Origin: Betaproteobacteria bacterium
Lineage (GTDB): Bacteria > Pseudomonadota > Gammaproteobacteria > Burkholderiales > Casimicrobiaceae
Direction of reading: 5' to 3'
DNA length: 64,000 nucleotides
NCBI GenBank assembly: GCA_016717855.1
Contig: JADKEV010000026.1
Span: 1 to 64,000, forward strand
Shown one piece after another: positions 10,315-18,904 of the stretch. The notes beneath the pieces are model-generated. The model was not told the DNA's origin. It saw only the letters and a program-made list of their open reading frames with translations, and searched no databases. Within the stretch, counting starts at the first letter, position 1. Each line of letters opens with the position of its first letter. Both the position numbers and the translations under genes were made by a program.

Positions 10315-11586
10315 TCAATCCCAGTTCAACGCCCCGCCTGTCTGGTACTCGGTGACGCGCGTCTCGAAGAAGTTCTTTTCCTTCTTCAGGTCCATCATCT
10401 CCGCCATCCAGGGGAACGGGTTCTCGGCCTTGGCGAACAACTGGTCGAGGCCGATCTGCTGGCAGCGGCGGTTGGCGATGAAGCGCAGGTACTCCTTGAA
10501 CATCGGCGCGTTCAGGCCCAGCACGCCGCGCGGCATCGTGTCCTCGGCGTACGCGTATTCGAGCTCGACGCCGCGCTTCATCAGCGCCGAGATCTCGTCG
10601 CGGAATTCCTGCGTCCACAGGTGCGGGTTCTCGAGCTTGATGGTGTTGATCAGGTCGATGCCGAAGTTGCAGTGCATGCTCTCGTCGCGCAGGATGTACT
10701 GGTACTGCTCGGCGCTGCCGGTCATCTTGTTCTGCCGGCCGAGCGAGAGGATCTGCACGAAGCCGACGTAGAAGAACAGGCCTTCCATGATGCATGCGAA
10801 CACGATCAGGCTTCTCAACAGCTTCTGGTCGTTCTCGGGCGTGCCGGTCTTGAATTCCGGATTGGTCAGCGTGTCGATGAACGGGATCAGGAACTCGTCC
10901 TTGGCGCGGATGCACGGGATCTCGTGATACGCGTTGAAGATCTCGCCTTCGTCCAGGCCCAGCGATTCGACGATGTACTGGTAGGCGTGGGTGTGGATCG
11001 CCTCTTCGAACGCCTGGCGCAGCAGGAACTGCCGGCACTCGGGCGCCGTGATGTGGCGGTACGTGCCCAGCAGGATGTTGTTGGCGGCCAGGCTGTCGGC
11101 GGTGACGAAGAAGCCCAGGTTGCGCTTGACGATCAGTCGCTCGTCGTCGGTCAGGCCGTGCGGGTTCTTCCACAGCTCGATGTCGCGCTGCATGTTCACT
11201 TCCTGCGGCATCCAGTGGTTGGCGCAGCCGGCCAGGTATTTGTCCCACGCCCACTTGTACTTGAACGGGACGAGCTGGTTGACGTCGGCCTGGCCGTTGA
11301 TCACCCGCTTGTCCTCGACCTTCACGCGCGCGAAGCGCTGCGCGTACGCGGGCATCCCTTCGCGGCGCGTCACGTCCAGGTCGTGGACCAGATTCGCGCG
11401 CGGATCGCCGGAGAGGTCGGCCGCGTTCATCGCCGCCATCGCGCCGATCGGGCTCATCGCGGCGCCGTACGCCGGCACGGCTTCCTGCAGCGGCAGGCCT
11501 GGCGCTCCGTGCCGCCCGCGGCCGCTCTCGGGCGGCAGGCGCGGCGGTTGCGGCTGCGCGATCACGTCATCATCGAAACTCAACAT
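10315..11586 (-). CDS. nrdB: Ribonucleoside-diphosphate reductase beta subunit, class Ia
   Basis: 423 residues. This small subunit holds the di-iron centre and tyrosyl radical used by NrdA. All iron ligands of the family can be picked out: the Asp in TADSLAANN, Glu and His in FEEAIHTHAY, Glu in IMEGLFFYVGF, and Glu and His in RDESMHCNFG. The radical Tyr is the last residue of IHTHAY, so a normal class Ia enzyme is expected. The first about 70 residues are a Pro/Gly-rich extension before the core. nrdA lies 1 kb upstream on the same strand, separated by two small genes, so one transcription unit is plausible. Confidence 0.95.
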   Translation of the reverse strand: MLSFDDDVIAQPQPPRLPPESGRGRHGAPGLPLQEAVPAYGAAMSPIGAMAAMNAADLSGDPRANLVHDLDVTRREGMPAYAQRFARVKVEDKRVINGQADVNQLVPFKYKWAWDKYLAGCANHWMPQEVNMQRDIELWKNPHGLTDDERLIVKRNLGFFVTADSLAANNILLGTYRHITAPECRQFLLRQAFEEAIHTHAYQYIVESLGLDEGEIFNAYHEIPCIRAKDEFLIPFIDTLTNPEFKTGTPENDQKLLRSLIVFACIMEGLFFYVGFVQILSLGRQNKMTGSAEQYQYILRDESMHCNFGIDLINTIKLENPHLWTQEFRDEISALMKRGVELEYAYAEDTMPRGVLGLNAPMFKEYLRFIANRRCQQIGLDQLFAKAENPFPWMAEMMDLKKEKNFFETRVTEYQTGGALNWD

Positions 11587-11646
11587 TGGCTTCTCCAGAA
11601 CTGCTTGATTTGGTTATCGCGGCCGGCTTGACCGACTGGGACGGCT

Positions 11647-11916
11647 TCAGTGCAGCCGGCTCAGTTTGTTGTACAGATACTCGGGGCTGAAGTCCGAGCC
11701 GTTGTCCCACGCCAGGGTTGCCCTGCCGGTGTCGACATACAGTTCCGAGAACAGGACGCGGTCGCGCAGCGCCTCGTGCTCGTCGCCCCACAAATCGTCT
11801 TCCAGGTCGATCAGGCCCTCGCGGCCGTTGTCGAACTTGAGCCACACGCGGTAGTCACCCAGATACCGCGCGAAGACCACGCCGCGCACTCTGTTGCGAA
11901 GGATCTGCACGTCCAT
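11647..11916 (-). CDS. DUF2442 domain protein
   Basis: 89 residues. The motif RYLGDYRVWLKFDNGREGLIDL and the following SELYVDTGRATLAWDNG match the DUF2442 fold, a small protein often found beside toxin-antitoxin or regulatory genes and without a settled biochemical role. Here it sits between nrdB (61 bases downstream) and the BON-LysM gene, in the same direction. Nothing in it suggests secretion or DNA binding. Confidence 0.75.
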   Translation of the reverse strand: MDVQILRNRVRGVVFARYLGDYRVWLKFDNGREGLIDLEDDLWGDEHEALRDRVLFSELYVDTGRATLAWDNGSDFSPEYLYNKLSRLH

Positions 11917-12055
11917 GCCTGCCTCCCGGTTGAATCAAGAAGTGCCGCCCGTTTCCAAACCCAGCCGATTGCACAACTTCCCGCGCTTCGCGCCGCCCGG
12001 CCCGCCAGCCCTTTCCAGCTGGCGGCGGGCCGCGAACTGCCGCCGTCGCTTTCGT

Positions 12056-12553
12056 TCAGGGAATGCGCAGCACCTGCCCCGGATAGATCTTGTCCGGATG
12101 CTTGAGCATCGGCTTGTTCGCCTCGAATATCTTCATGTACTCGTTCGCATTGCCGTAGTGCGCCTTGGAGATCTTCGACAGATTGTCGCCGGAGACCACG
12201 GTGTAGTACCGCGCCTCGGGCGCGCTCTGGTCGACGCTCATCATGTCGTTCACCGACGTGACGCCGGCGACGTTGCCGCAGCACAGCACGATCTTTTCCT
12301 TCGTCGCCTGGTCGGGCGCCACGCCGTACACGGTGACCACGCCGCCCACCGCGTCGTAGGTCACCAGCAGCCCGGTGGCGTCGAGGTCGAGCGCGTGGAT
12401 GTACGTGACGATCGCGTCGGACGCCGCGTCGCTGGCCGCTTTGGCCTTCGCTTCCGCCGCCGGGTCGGCCTGCGCCTCGGCGATCGCGGTCTTCGCCTCG
12501 GCCTTGCTAAACAGCTTCTCTCCGGCTTCCTTGATAAAACTCAGCAGTCCCAT
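12056..12553 (-). CDS. BON and LysM domain protein, Kbp/YgaU-like
   Basis: 165 residues starting at 12553 (MGLLSFIKEAGEKLFS); a longer in-frame start exists but lacks family similarity. An N-terminal helix precedes a BON domain (about residues 50-105, with GVVTVYGVAPDQATKEKI). A C-terminal LysM follows (about 113-163, YYTVVSGDNLSKISKAHYG to IYPGQVLRIP). The arrangement and length match E. coli Kbp (YgaU), a cytoplasmic potassium-binding protein. A ribosome-binding GAGAGG lies upstream of the ATG. It follows nrdA closely (71 bases) on the same strand. There is no signal peptide, so a cytoplasmic role is more likely than peptidoglycan binding. Confidence 0.85.
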   Translation of the reverse strand: MGLLSFIKEAGEKLFSKAEAKTAIAEAQADPAAEAKAKAASDAASDAIVTYIHALDLDATGLLVTYDAVGGVVTVYGVAPDQATKEKIVLCCGNVAGVTSVNDMMSVDQSAPEARYYTVVSGDNLSKISKAHYGNANEYMKIFEANKPMLKHPDKIYPGQVLRIP

Positions 12554-12624
12554 GTTGCACCTCTCGAAATAGTACGGATTGGAAAAATGTTGCCCCGCCT
12601 CCGTCCCGGTCCCTGTTGCGCCGC

Positions 12625-15600
12625 CTACTGGCAGGCCTCGCAGTCCTCGAATCCGGCGTCGCCCGGCTTCATCATGCACACCGGCCCCGCGATGTCGGAC
12701 GCCGACGGCATCACGATGGGGCCGGCGGCGGATGCGGCCTTGCCCACGCCGGTGTTAGTCGATGCGCTCATCGCACCCGCGCCGCCGCTGGCCGACACGG
12801 CGTTGAGCTCGCCGCCCTTGCCGGTCGACTTCTCGGCATGCGTCGCGGCCAGCGTGCGCAGGTAGTAGGTGGTCTTCAGGCCGCGCAGCCATGCAAGCGT
12901 GTAGGTGTCGTGAAGCTTCTTGCCCGAGGCGCCGGCCATGTAGATATTGAGCGACTGCGCCTGGTCGATCCACTTCTGGCGGCGCGACGCCGCCTCGATC
13001 ACCCACGAAGTGTCGATCTCGAACGCGGTCGCGTAGAGCGCGCGCAGCTCGGCCGGCACGCGGTCGATCTTCGAGAGCGAGCCGTCGAAGTACTTCAGGT
13101 CCGAGATCATCACCTCGTCCCACAGGTTGCGCGCCTTGAGATCGTTGACCAGGTATTCATTGACGACCGTGAACTCACCCGACAGGTTCGACTTCACGAA
13201 GATGTTCTGGTACGAGGGCTCGATGCAGGCCGACACGCCGATGATGTTGGAGATCGTCGCCGTCGGCGCGATCGCCACGCAGTTGGAGTTGCGCATCCCG
13301 TACTGCTTCACGCGGGCGCGCAGCGCGTCCCAGTCGAGCGTCGCCGATTCGTCGACGTCGACGTAGCCGCCGCGCTCCTCGCGCAGCAGGCGGATCGTGT
13401 CCTGCGGCATGATGCCGCGGTCCCACAGCGAGCCCGGATAGCTCGCGTAGCGGCCGCGCTCCTGCGCCAGTTCGGTCGAGGCCCAGTACGCGTAGTAGCA
13501 GACCGCCTCCATCGAGCGGTCGGCGAATTCCACCGCCTCGCTGCTCGCATACGGCTGGCGCAGCAGGTGCAGGCAGTCCTGGAAGCCCATGATCCCCAGG
13601 CCCACCGGCCGGTGCTTCAGGTTGGAGTTGCGCGCCTTGGCCACCGCGTAGTAGTTGATGTCGATCACGTTGTCGAGCATGCGCATCGCGGTGCGTATCG
13701 TCGCCTGCAGCTTCGGCAGGTCGAGTTCGAAGCGGACCGATTCACCATTGGCGCCTTCGCCGGTCTTCTTCATGTGGTTGACCATGTTCACCGAGCCCAG
13801 GTTGCACACGGCGATCTCGTGGTCGTTGGTGTTCAGCGTGATCTCGGTGCACAGGTTCGACGAGTGCACGACGCCCACGTGCTGCTGCGGCGAGCGGATG
13901 TTGCACGCGTCCTTGAACGTGATCCACGGATGCCCGGTCTCGAACAGCATCGAGAGCATCTTGCGCCAGAGTTGCAGCGCCGGTATCCGCTTGTGCACCT
14001 TCATCTCGCCGCGCTCGGCCTTTTCCTCGTAGCGCACGTACGCTTCCTCGAACGCGCGGCCGACCTTGTCGTGCAGGTCGCCGGCTTCCGACGGCGAGAA
14101 CAACGTCCAGTCCGCGCCTTCCATCACCCGCTTCATGAACAGGTCGGGGATCCAGTTCGCGGTGTTCATGTCATGCGTGCGGCGGCGGTCGTCGCCGGTG
14201 TTCTTGCGCAGTTCGAGAAACTCCTCGATGTCGTAGTGCCAGGTCTCGAGATAGCTGCAGACCGCGCCCTTCCTCTTGCCGCCCTGGTTGACCGCGACCG
14301 CGGTGTCGTTGACCACCTTCAGGAACGGGATCACGCCCTGGCTCTTGCCGTTGGTGCCCTTGATGTGCGAGCCCATCGCGCGCACCGGCGTCCAGTCGTT
14401 GCCCAGGCCGCCCGCGAACTTGGAGAGCAGCGCGTTTTCCTTGATCGCCTCGTAGATGCCGTCGAGGTCGTCGGCCACCGTCGTCAGGTAGCAGGACGAG
14501 AGCTGCGAGCGGTGCGTGCCGGCGTTGAACAGGGTCGGCGTCGAGCTCATGAAATTGAACGTCGAGAGCACGTTGTAGAACTCGATCGCGCGCGCCTCGC
14601 GGTCGATCTCGTTCAGCGCCAGCCCCATGGCCACGCGCATGAAGAAGGTCTGCGGCAGTTCGAAGCGGCGGCCGTCCTTGTTGACCGCGCGGTCGTTGCG
14701 GTCGGTCAGGAAGTAGCGGTCGTACAGGGTCTGCACGCCGAGATAGCCGAACTGCAGGTCGCGCTCGGGGACGAGCGCGGCGCCCAGCGCCTTCAGGTCG
14801 TACTGGAGCAGCGCCTCGTTGAGCAGGCCGATCTTGATCCCGTGCTTCACGCACTGCGGAAAGTACTCGGCATAGCGCGTGCCCATCTCGGCCTGCGTCG
14901 CCTCCTCGCCCAGCGCCTCGTGGCGCATCGCATCGAGCAGCAGGCGCCCGGTCACCAGCGAATACGCCGGATCCTTCTCGATCAGCGTGCGCGCGGCCAG
15001 CACGACGGCCTTGCGCACCTCGCCCATCGGCACGCCGTCGTACAAGTCCTTCAGCGTCGCCTGCAGAATCTTGGCGGGTTCGACGTCCTGCCCCAAGCCC
15101 GCGCACGACTCGTGCACCAGCCCGGTCAGCCGCGCGAGGTCCAGCGGCCTGGCGGCGCCGTTTTCGATGACGTTGATCACGGTTTCGGCGGGCCGCTCGG
15201 CGTGGCGGGCCTGCGCCTGCGCGGCGCGCTCCTGGGTCCGCCGCTCGCGGTAGAGCACGTACGCGCGCGCGACCTCGTGCTCGCCGTGGCGCATCAGCGC
15301 CAGTTCGACCTGGTCCTGGATTTCCTCGATGTGAATCGCGCCGCCGTCGGGCTTCCGGCGCAGCAGCGCGCCGACTACGGTTTCGGTGAGTTGCGCGGTG
15401 ACTTCGCGGATGCGCGCCGAGGCCGCGCCCTGGCCGCCGGAGATGGCCAGGAACGCCTTGGTCAGCGCGATGGTGATCTTCTGCGGCTCGAAGCCCACGA
15501 CGGCGCCGTTGCGCCGGATGATCTTGTACTGCGCCAGGCGCGGGTCGGCGTTGGCGGCGGGCGGCGGCGCCGCGACCGCCGGGGCACGGGCCGGTTGCGC

Positions 15601-15630
15601 AGTGGGTTCGTGGGAAGCGGCGGTTTGCAT
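12625..15630 (-). CDS. nrdA: Ribonucleoside-diphosphate reductase alpha subunit, class Ia, with two ATP-cones
   Basis: 1001 residues. The start at 15630 is set by GAGGAG seven bases upstream; an in-frame ATG at 15645 overlaps that site. After an Ala/Pro-rich leader there is an extra ATP-cone (YKIIRRNGAVVGFEPQKI, about residues 35-130). A second cone follows (VIENGAARPLDLARL onward), which aligns with the single cone of E. coli NrdA. The barrel carries LSSCYLTT (redox Cys), NLCTEI (active-site Asn, Cys, Glu) and AVCNLGSVN (second redox Cys). The C-terminal tail DCEACQ holds the shuttle CxxC. The cones imply dATP/ATP overall activity control. Upstream tandem NrdR-like boxes suggest NrdR repression. 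Confidence 0.96.
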   Translation of the reverse strand: MQTAASHEPTAQPARAPAVAAPPPAANADPRLAQYKIIRRNGAVVGFEPQKITIALTKAFLAISGGQGAASARIREVTAQLTETVVGALLRRKPDGGAIHIEEIQDQVELALMRHGEHEVARAYVLYRERRTQERAAQAQARHAERPAETVINVIENGAARPLDLARLTGLVHESCAGLGQDVEPAKILQATLKDLYDGVPMGEVRKAVVLAARTLIEKDPAYSLVTGRLLLDAMRHEALGEEATQAEMGTRYAEYFPQCVKHGIKIGLLNEALLQYDLKALGAALVPERDLQFGYLGVQTLYDRYFLTDRNDRAVNKDGRRFELPQTFFMRVAMGLALNEIDREARAIEFYNVLSTFNFMSSTPTLFNAGTHRSQLSSCYLTTVADDLDGIYEAIKENALLSKFAGGLGNDWTPVRAMGSHIKGTNGKSQGVIPFLKVVNDTAVAVNQGGKRKGAVCSYLETWHYDIEEFLELRKNTGDDRRRTHDMNTANWIPDLFMKRVMEGADWTLFSPSEAGDLHDKVGRAFEEAYVRYEEKAERGEMKVHKRIPALQLWRKMLSMLFETGHPWITFKDACNIRSPQQHVGVVHSSNLCTEITLNTNDHEIAVCNLGSVNMVNHMKKTGEGANGESVRFELDLPKLQATIRTAMRMLDNVIDINYYAVAKARNSNLKHRPVGLGIMGFQDCLHLLRQPYASSEAVEFADRSMEAVCYYAYWASTELAQERGRYASYPGSLWDRGIMPQDTIRLLREERGGYVDVDESATLDWDALRARVKQYGMRNSNCVAIAPTATISNIIGVSACIEPSYQNIFVKSNLSGEFTVVNEYLVNDLKARNLWDEVMISDLKYFDGSLSKIDRVPAELRALYATAFEIDTSWVIEAASRRQKWIDQAQSLNIYMAGASGKKLHDTYTLAWLRGLKTTYYLRTLAATHAEKSTGKGGELNAVSASGGAGAMSASTNTGVGKAASAAGPIVMPSASDIAGPVCMMKPGDAGFEDCEACQ

Positions 15631-16021
15631 CGAGATTCTCCTCAAAGTCTTGTTGTGAGTGCGGCTTCGTATCCCTGCCGCGTCCCCATGGAACTGCGCG
15701 GCACACTGCGAGCCCTGACGGAACTTTCCGCCTGAAAATAAACCTGCCTCCGGCTTTGGGAGCGATGCAATGCTATGCCGGAAAAACTACAAGATATAGT
15801 GGTTTAGGGGTGATTTTTCACTATTCGTGGTAGGTTGGCAAGGGGCGCAAACAAATATTCTTGTGCACCGAAACGGCTTGAAAAATCGCCAGCAAAATCA
15901 TCCAGATAGTCCGTTGCAAAAAAGTTGCCCCCGATTCGTCCACCGGTTTTCCACAGGCCGGCGACGAATCGCGGGGCAAGATCGGATGAGCGGACTTTTG
16001 TCAAGCCCGTCCGGTCCGCAG
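15631..16021. other. Intergenic region before nrdA (391 bases)
   Basis: No gene is seen here. The nrdA-proximal half carries the two NrdR-like boxes. Further away, TTTTCCACA at 15947-15955 differs by one base from the DnaA-box consensus; DnaA boxes occur in the E. coli nrdA promoter region, but a single imperfect site here is weak evidence. The right part is the 3' flank of the histidine kinase gene. Confidence 0.5.
15787..15833 (-). promoter_or_regulatory. Tandem NrdR-type boxes upstream of nrdA
   Basis: Box A is CTACAAGATATAGTG (15787-15801); read on the minus strand it is CACTATATCTTGTAG, close to NrdR boxes of betaproteobacteria. Box B is CACTATTCGTGGTAG (15819-15833), matching 11 of 15 positions. 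The box starts are 32 bases apart, about three helical turns, which is the spacing expected for NrdR. The boxes are about 160-200 bases upstream of the nrdA start. Box B is degenerate in its centre. No nrdR gene is in this window. Confidence 0.65.
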
Positions 16022-17488
16022 TCAACGGGGGTGCGCGGACGCGGCCGGAAAGCGCAGCGTAAATGTCGTGAGGCCGTCCGCCTCGCTCGCGGCCGACGCC
16101 AGCCCGCCGTGCATGCGCATGATCGACTGCACGATGGCCAGACCCAGGCCGCTGCTCTCCGCCGAATCGGGGCGCGACGGATCGGTGCGGAAGAAGCGGT
16201 CGAACACGCGCGGCAGATGTTCGGGAGCGATGCCCGGGCCCGCATTGGCGATCGCCAGCCGGACGCCGCCGTCGTCGCCAGGATCGATCCGGACCCGGAC
16301 GGGCGTGCCGGGCGGCGCATGGCGCACCGCGTTGGCGAACAGGTTGTTCAGCGCCCGCTGGACTAGGCGCCGGTCGGCGTGGACCGGCGCCGCGCCGGTG
16401 ACCTCGACCCGCACCGCGCGGTCCTCGGCGACGACTGCGAAATACTCGGCCACCTTGTCGACTTCGTGGCGCAGTTGGAAGGTCTGCCAGTCGAGCCGCG
16501 TCCGGGCCTCGTCGGCCTTGGCAAGGAACAGCATGTCCTCGGTCATCTTGCGCAGGCGCTCGAGTTCCTCGGCGTTGGACTCCAGCACGTCCTGGTAGTC
16601 GCGCGGGGCGCGCGGGCGCGAGAGCGCGACGTGCGTCTGACCCAGCAGGTTGTTCAGCGGCGTGCGCAACTCGTGCGCCAGGTCCGACGAGAATTCGGAC
16701 AGGCGGCGGAACGATTCGTGCAGGCGCGCCAGCATCGCGTTGAACGACGCGCCCAGCCGCTGCACCTCGGCCGGCGCGCGCGCCAGGTCCAGTCGTTCGG
16801 CCAGCCGGTCGGCGGTGATGGCGCTGGCGGTCGCGTCGATCTGCCGCAGCGGGCGCAGCCCGTGCCAGGCGACCGCAAAGCCGATGGCCGACGTGACCAG
16901 GCCGCCACCCGCGAGCAGCAGGATCAACTGTCGGTAGAACTGGTCGAGCATCAGGTTGGTGCTGGAGCGGTTGAGCGCGACCACCAGCACCACCGGGGTG
17001 GCGGCCGCGCTGGCGATCGAGCGCTGGCCCAACGTGCCCCAGGCCAGCACCGCGCACCAGTCGTCCCCGTTCTGCGTCCAGTCGACCGCCTGCGGCCCGC
17101 GCCCGGGTTGGCCGGCGAAACCCGTAAGCAGTTCCCGCGGGACCATGAGCTCGCGCGAGACAAGCAGCGCGCGGCCCGCGCGGTCGGCGACGACGATCGC
17201 CTGCCGCTCCCTGTCGTACACGGCGCCGAAGAAGTCGTCCTGCCGCGCGCGCAGCGCGGGGACCGATTCGAAGTCGCCCAACGCCTCGCGCAGCTGCGCG
17301 GTCTTGGCGGTGAGTTCGGCGATGTCGCGCGAGCGCAATTCCGCTTCCAGCGCATGCACGAGCATGAGGCCGACCACGGCGAGCAGCGCCGCCGAGAGCA
17401 GGGCGAACAACGCGCCCAGCCGCGCGGTGAGCGAATTCCAGGACAGCCAGCCCGGCCGCCCGCGCGCGTCCGCCATGTCCGGTGTCAC
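16022..17488 (-). CDS. Sensor histidine kinase, heavy-metal sensor (CusS/IrlS) type
   Basis: About 488 residues. The GTG at 17488 overlaps the response-regulator stop by four bases (GTGA) and has GAGG four bases upstream; an ATG at 17476 is the alternative. TM1 is LGALFALLSAALLAVVGLML and TM2 is LILLLAGGGLVTSAIGFAVAW, with a periplasmic sensor of about 140 residues between. A HAMP segment follows, then the phosphorylation H-box SSDLAHELRTPLNNL, N-box LNNLFANAVRHAP, and nucleotide-binding DRFFR and SSGLGLAIVQSI. It phosphorylates the regulator encoded just upstream. The kinase resembles copper/silver sensors overall, but no metal ligand set is obvious in the periplasmic part, so the signal is open. 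Confidence 0.9.
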   Translation of the reverse strand: MTPDMADARGRPGWLSWNSLTARLGALFALLSAALLAVVGLMLVHALEAELRSRDIAELTAKTAQLREALGDFESVPALRARQDDFFGAVYDRERQAIVVADRAGRALLVSRELMVPRELLTGFAGQPGRGPQAVDWTQNGDDWCAVLAWGTLGQRSIASAAATPVVLVVALNRSSTNLMLDQFYRQLILLLAGGGLVTSAIGFAVAWHGLRPLRQIDATASAITADRLAERLDLARAPAEVQRLGASFNAMLARLHESFRRLSEFSSDLAHELRTPLNNLLGQTHVALSRPRAPRDYQDVLESNAEELERLRKMTEDMLFLAKADEARTRLDWQTFQLRHEVDKVAEYFAVVAEDRAVRVEVTGAAPVHADRRLVQRALNNLFANAVRHAPPGTPVRVRIDPGDDGGVRLAIANAGPGIAPEHLPRVFDRFFRTDPSRPDSAESSGLGLAIVQSIMRMHGGLASAASEADGLTTFTLRFPAASAHPR

Positions 17489-18153
17489 CGCGCCTCGCAG
17501 ACGTAGCCGACGCCGCGCACGGCGTGGATCAGCTTCCGGTGAAACGGATCGTCGACCTTGGCGCGCAGCCGCCGCACGGCGACGTCGACGACGTTGGTGT
17601 CGGAGTCGAAATTCATGTCCCAGACCTGCTCGGCGATGAAGGTGCGCGAGAGCACTTCGGTCTGGCGCCGCAGGAACAGCAGCAGCAGCGCGTACTCCTT
17701 TGCGGTCAGGTCCATCCGCTGGCCGGCGCGGGTGACGCGGCGGCGGATGGGATCGATCTCGAGGTCGGCCACGCAGAGCGCATCGGCGCCCGCCGGCTTG
17801 CCGCGCTTCAACAGCGCGCGCACCCGCGCGAGCAACTCGGAGAACGCGAACGGCTTGACCAGGTAATCGTCGGCGCCCAGCTCCAGCCCCTTGACGCGGT
17901 CGTCCACCTGGTCGCGGGCGGTGAGGAAGAGCACCGGCGTTTCCTTCTTCTCGCGCAGTTGCGCGAGCACTTGCCAGCCGTTCAGCCCGGGCAGCATCAC
18001 GTCGAGCAGGATCAGGTCGAAATCCGACTCCAGCGCGAGGTGCAGCCCGTCGGCGCCGGTGCGCGCGACTTCGACCGTGTAGCCGTGCTCGGTCAGTCCC
18101 TTCTTCAGGTAGTCGCCCGTCTTGGGTTCGTCTTCGACGATCAGCAGACGCAT
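17485..18153 (-). CDS. OmpR/PhoB-family response regulator (CusR/IrlR-like)
   Basis: 222 residues, the usual length. The receiver domain (residues 1-115) shows the acidic pair in LLIVEDEPKTGDYL, the phosphoacceptor Asp in FDLILLDVMLPG, Thr in FLTARD and Lys in DDYLVKPF. The C-terminal winged helix (about 125-220) has DLTAKEYALLLLFLRR and VDVAVRRLRAKVDD. It is translationally coupled to the kinase. A 16-base palindrome between this gene and the divergent sigma-factor gene is the likely operator, so autoregulation is expected. Confidence 0.93.
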   Translation of the reverse strand: MRLLIVEDEPKTGDYLKKGLTEHGYTVEVARTGADGLHLALESDFDLILLDVMLPGLNGWQVLAQLREKKETPVLFLTARDQVDDRVKGLELGADDYLVKPFAFSELLARVRALLKRGKPAGADALCVADLEIDPIRRRVTRAGQRMDLTAKEYALLLLFLRRQTEVLSRTFIAEQVWDMNFDSDTNVVDVAVRRLRAKVDDPFHRKLIHAVRGVGYVCEAR

Positions 18154-18213
18154 GGCGTTGCCTTCGCGGGAAATGGTTGCCGGCGATTATAGGCACGGCG
18201 GCCCGGCGCGTGG

Positions 18214-18229
18214 ATTACAAAAATGTAAT
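18214..18229. promoter_or_regulatory. Perfect palindrome, candidate response-regulator operator
   Basis: ATTACA-AAAA-TGTAAT is a perfect 6+6 inverted repeat, 61 bases before the regulator start on one side and 93 before the sigma-factor start on the other. Sites of the form ATTACA-N4-TGTAAT are typical of CopR/IrlR-like regulators in beta- and gammaproteobacteria. Both divergent genes could be controlled from it. Confidence 0.6.
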
Positions 18230-18321
18230 GCGGCTGTCAGCGTCGCGTCGGCGTCGCGCTCCTACGATGCGAGTCATACCGGCGCACCACCGCGCCGCGA
18301 TCTTCACCGCGAGGACCGACC

Positions 18322-18897
18322 ATGAACGCCCAGCACGCCGCCGCCGATTTCCCCGCCGCGTTTGCCGCGCAGCTCGACAGCCACCGTTCCTACCTGCTGC
18401 GCGCGGCGCGGATGAAGCTGCGCGATCCGGCGGACGCCGAGGATGTGGTCCAGGAAGCCGTGATCGCGGCCTGGAAAGGCCGCGCCGGATTCCGCGGACA
18501 GTCCGCGCTGCGCACCTGGCTGGTGGGCATCCTCAACCACAAGATCGTCGACCTGATCCGCGACAAGCAGCGCCGGCCGGCGGTGTCCTGGGACGAGATC
18601 GCCGAATTCGCCGGTGACGAGGAGGGCGCCGGGGCGGCGGAGGCGGGACACGCTTCGCTCAGCGAAGGCGTCGCCGTGGCGTACGAGCGCCGGCAGCTGT
18701 GCGAACAGGTGCTGGGCGAGCTCGAGGCGTACTCGCCCAAGGCCGCGCGGATCTTCGTGCTGCGCGAACTCGAAGGCGAGGACACCCGCGCGATCTGCCG
18801 GCGGCTGCAGGTCAGCAGCGCGAACTGCTACGTGCTGCTGCACCGCGCGCGGCAGTTCCTGCACCAGCGCTTCGACGCGTTCGCGGCAGCCGCGTAG
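18322..18897 (+). CDS. ECF-type RNA polymerase sigma factor
   Basis: 191 residues. Region 2 includes DPADAEDVVQEAVIAAW and LRTWLVGILNHKIVDLIRD; region 4 includes AARIFVLRELEGEDTRAICRRLQVSSANCYVLLHRARQFL, a helix-turn-helix for the -35 element. The linker (about residues 95-120) is Glu/Gly/Ala-rich. The ATG at 18322 follows GAGGACCGACC. No anti-sigma gene (zinc-finger HC2 type) follows; the next gene is convergent after 7 bases. It is divergent from the two-component system and shares its upstream region, so the phospho-regulator may control it. Confidence 0.9.
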   Translation: MNAQHAAADFPAAFAAQLDSHRSYLLRAARMKLRDPADAEDVVQEAVIAAWKGRAGFRGQSALRTWLVGILNHKIVDLIRDKQRRPAVSWDEIAEFAGDEEGAGAAEAGHASLSEGVAVAYERRQLCEQVLGELEAYSPKAARIFVLRELEGEDTRAICRRLQVSSANCYVLLHRARQFLHQRFDAFAAAA

Positions 18898-18904
18898 GGC
18901 CCCC

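Noticed and set aside
12616..15735. A 1039-codon open frame antisense to nrdA
   Set aside because: Composition is the complement of nrdA codons and it covers the NrdR-box side of the promoter region. No independent evidence.
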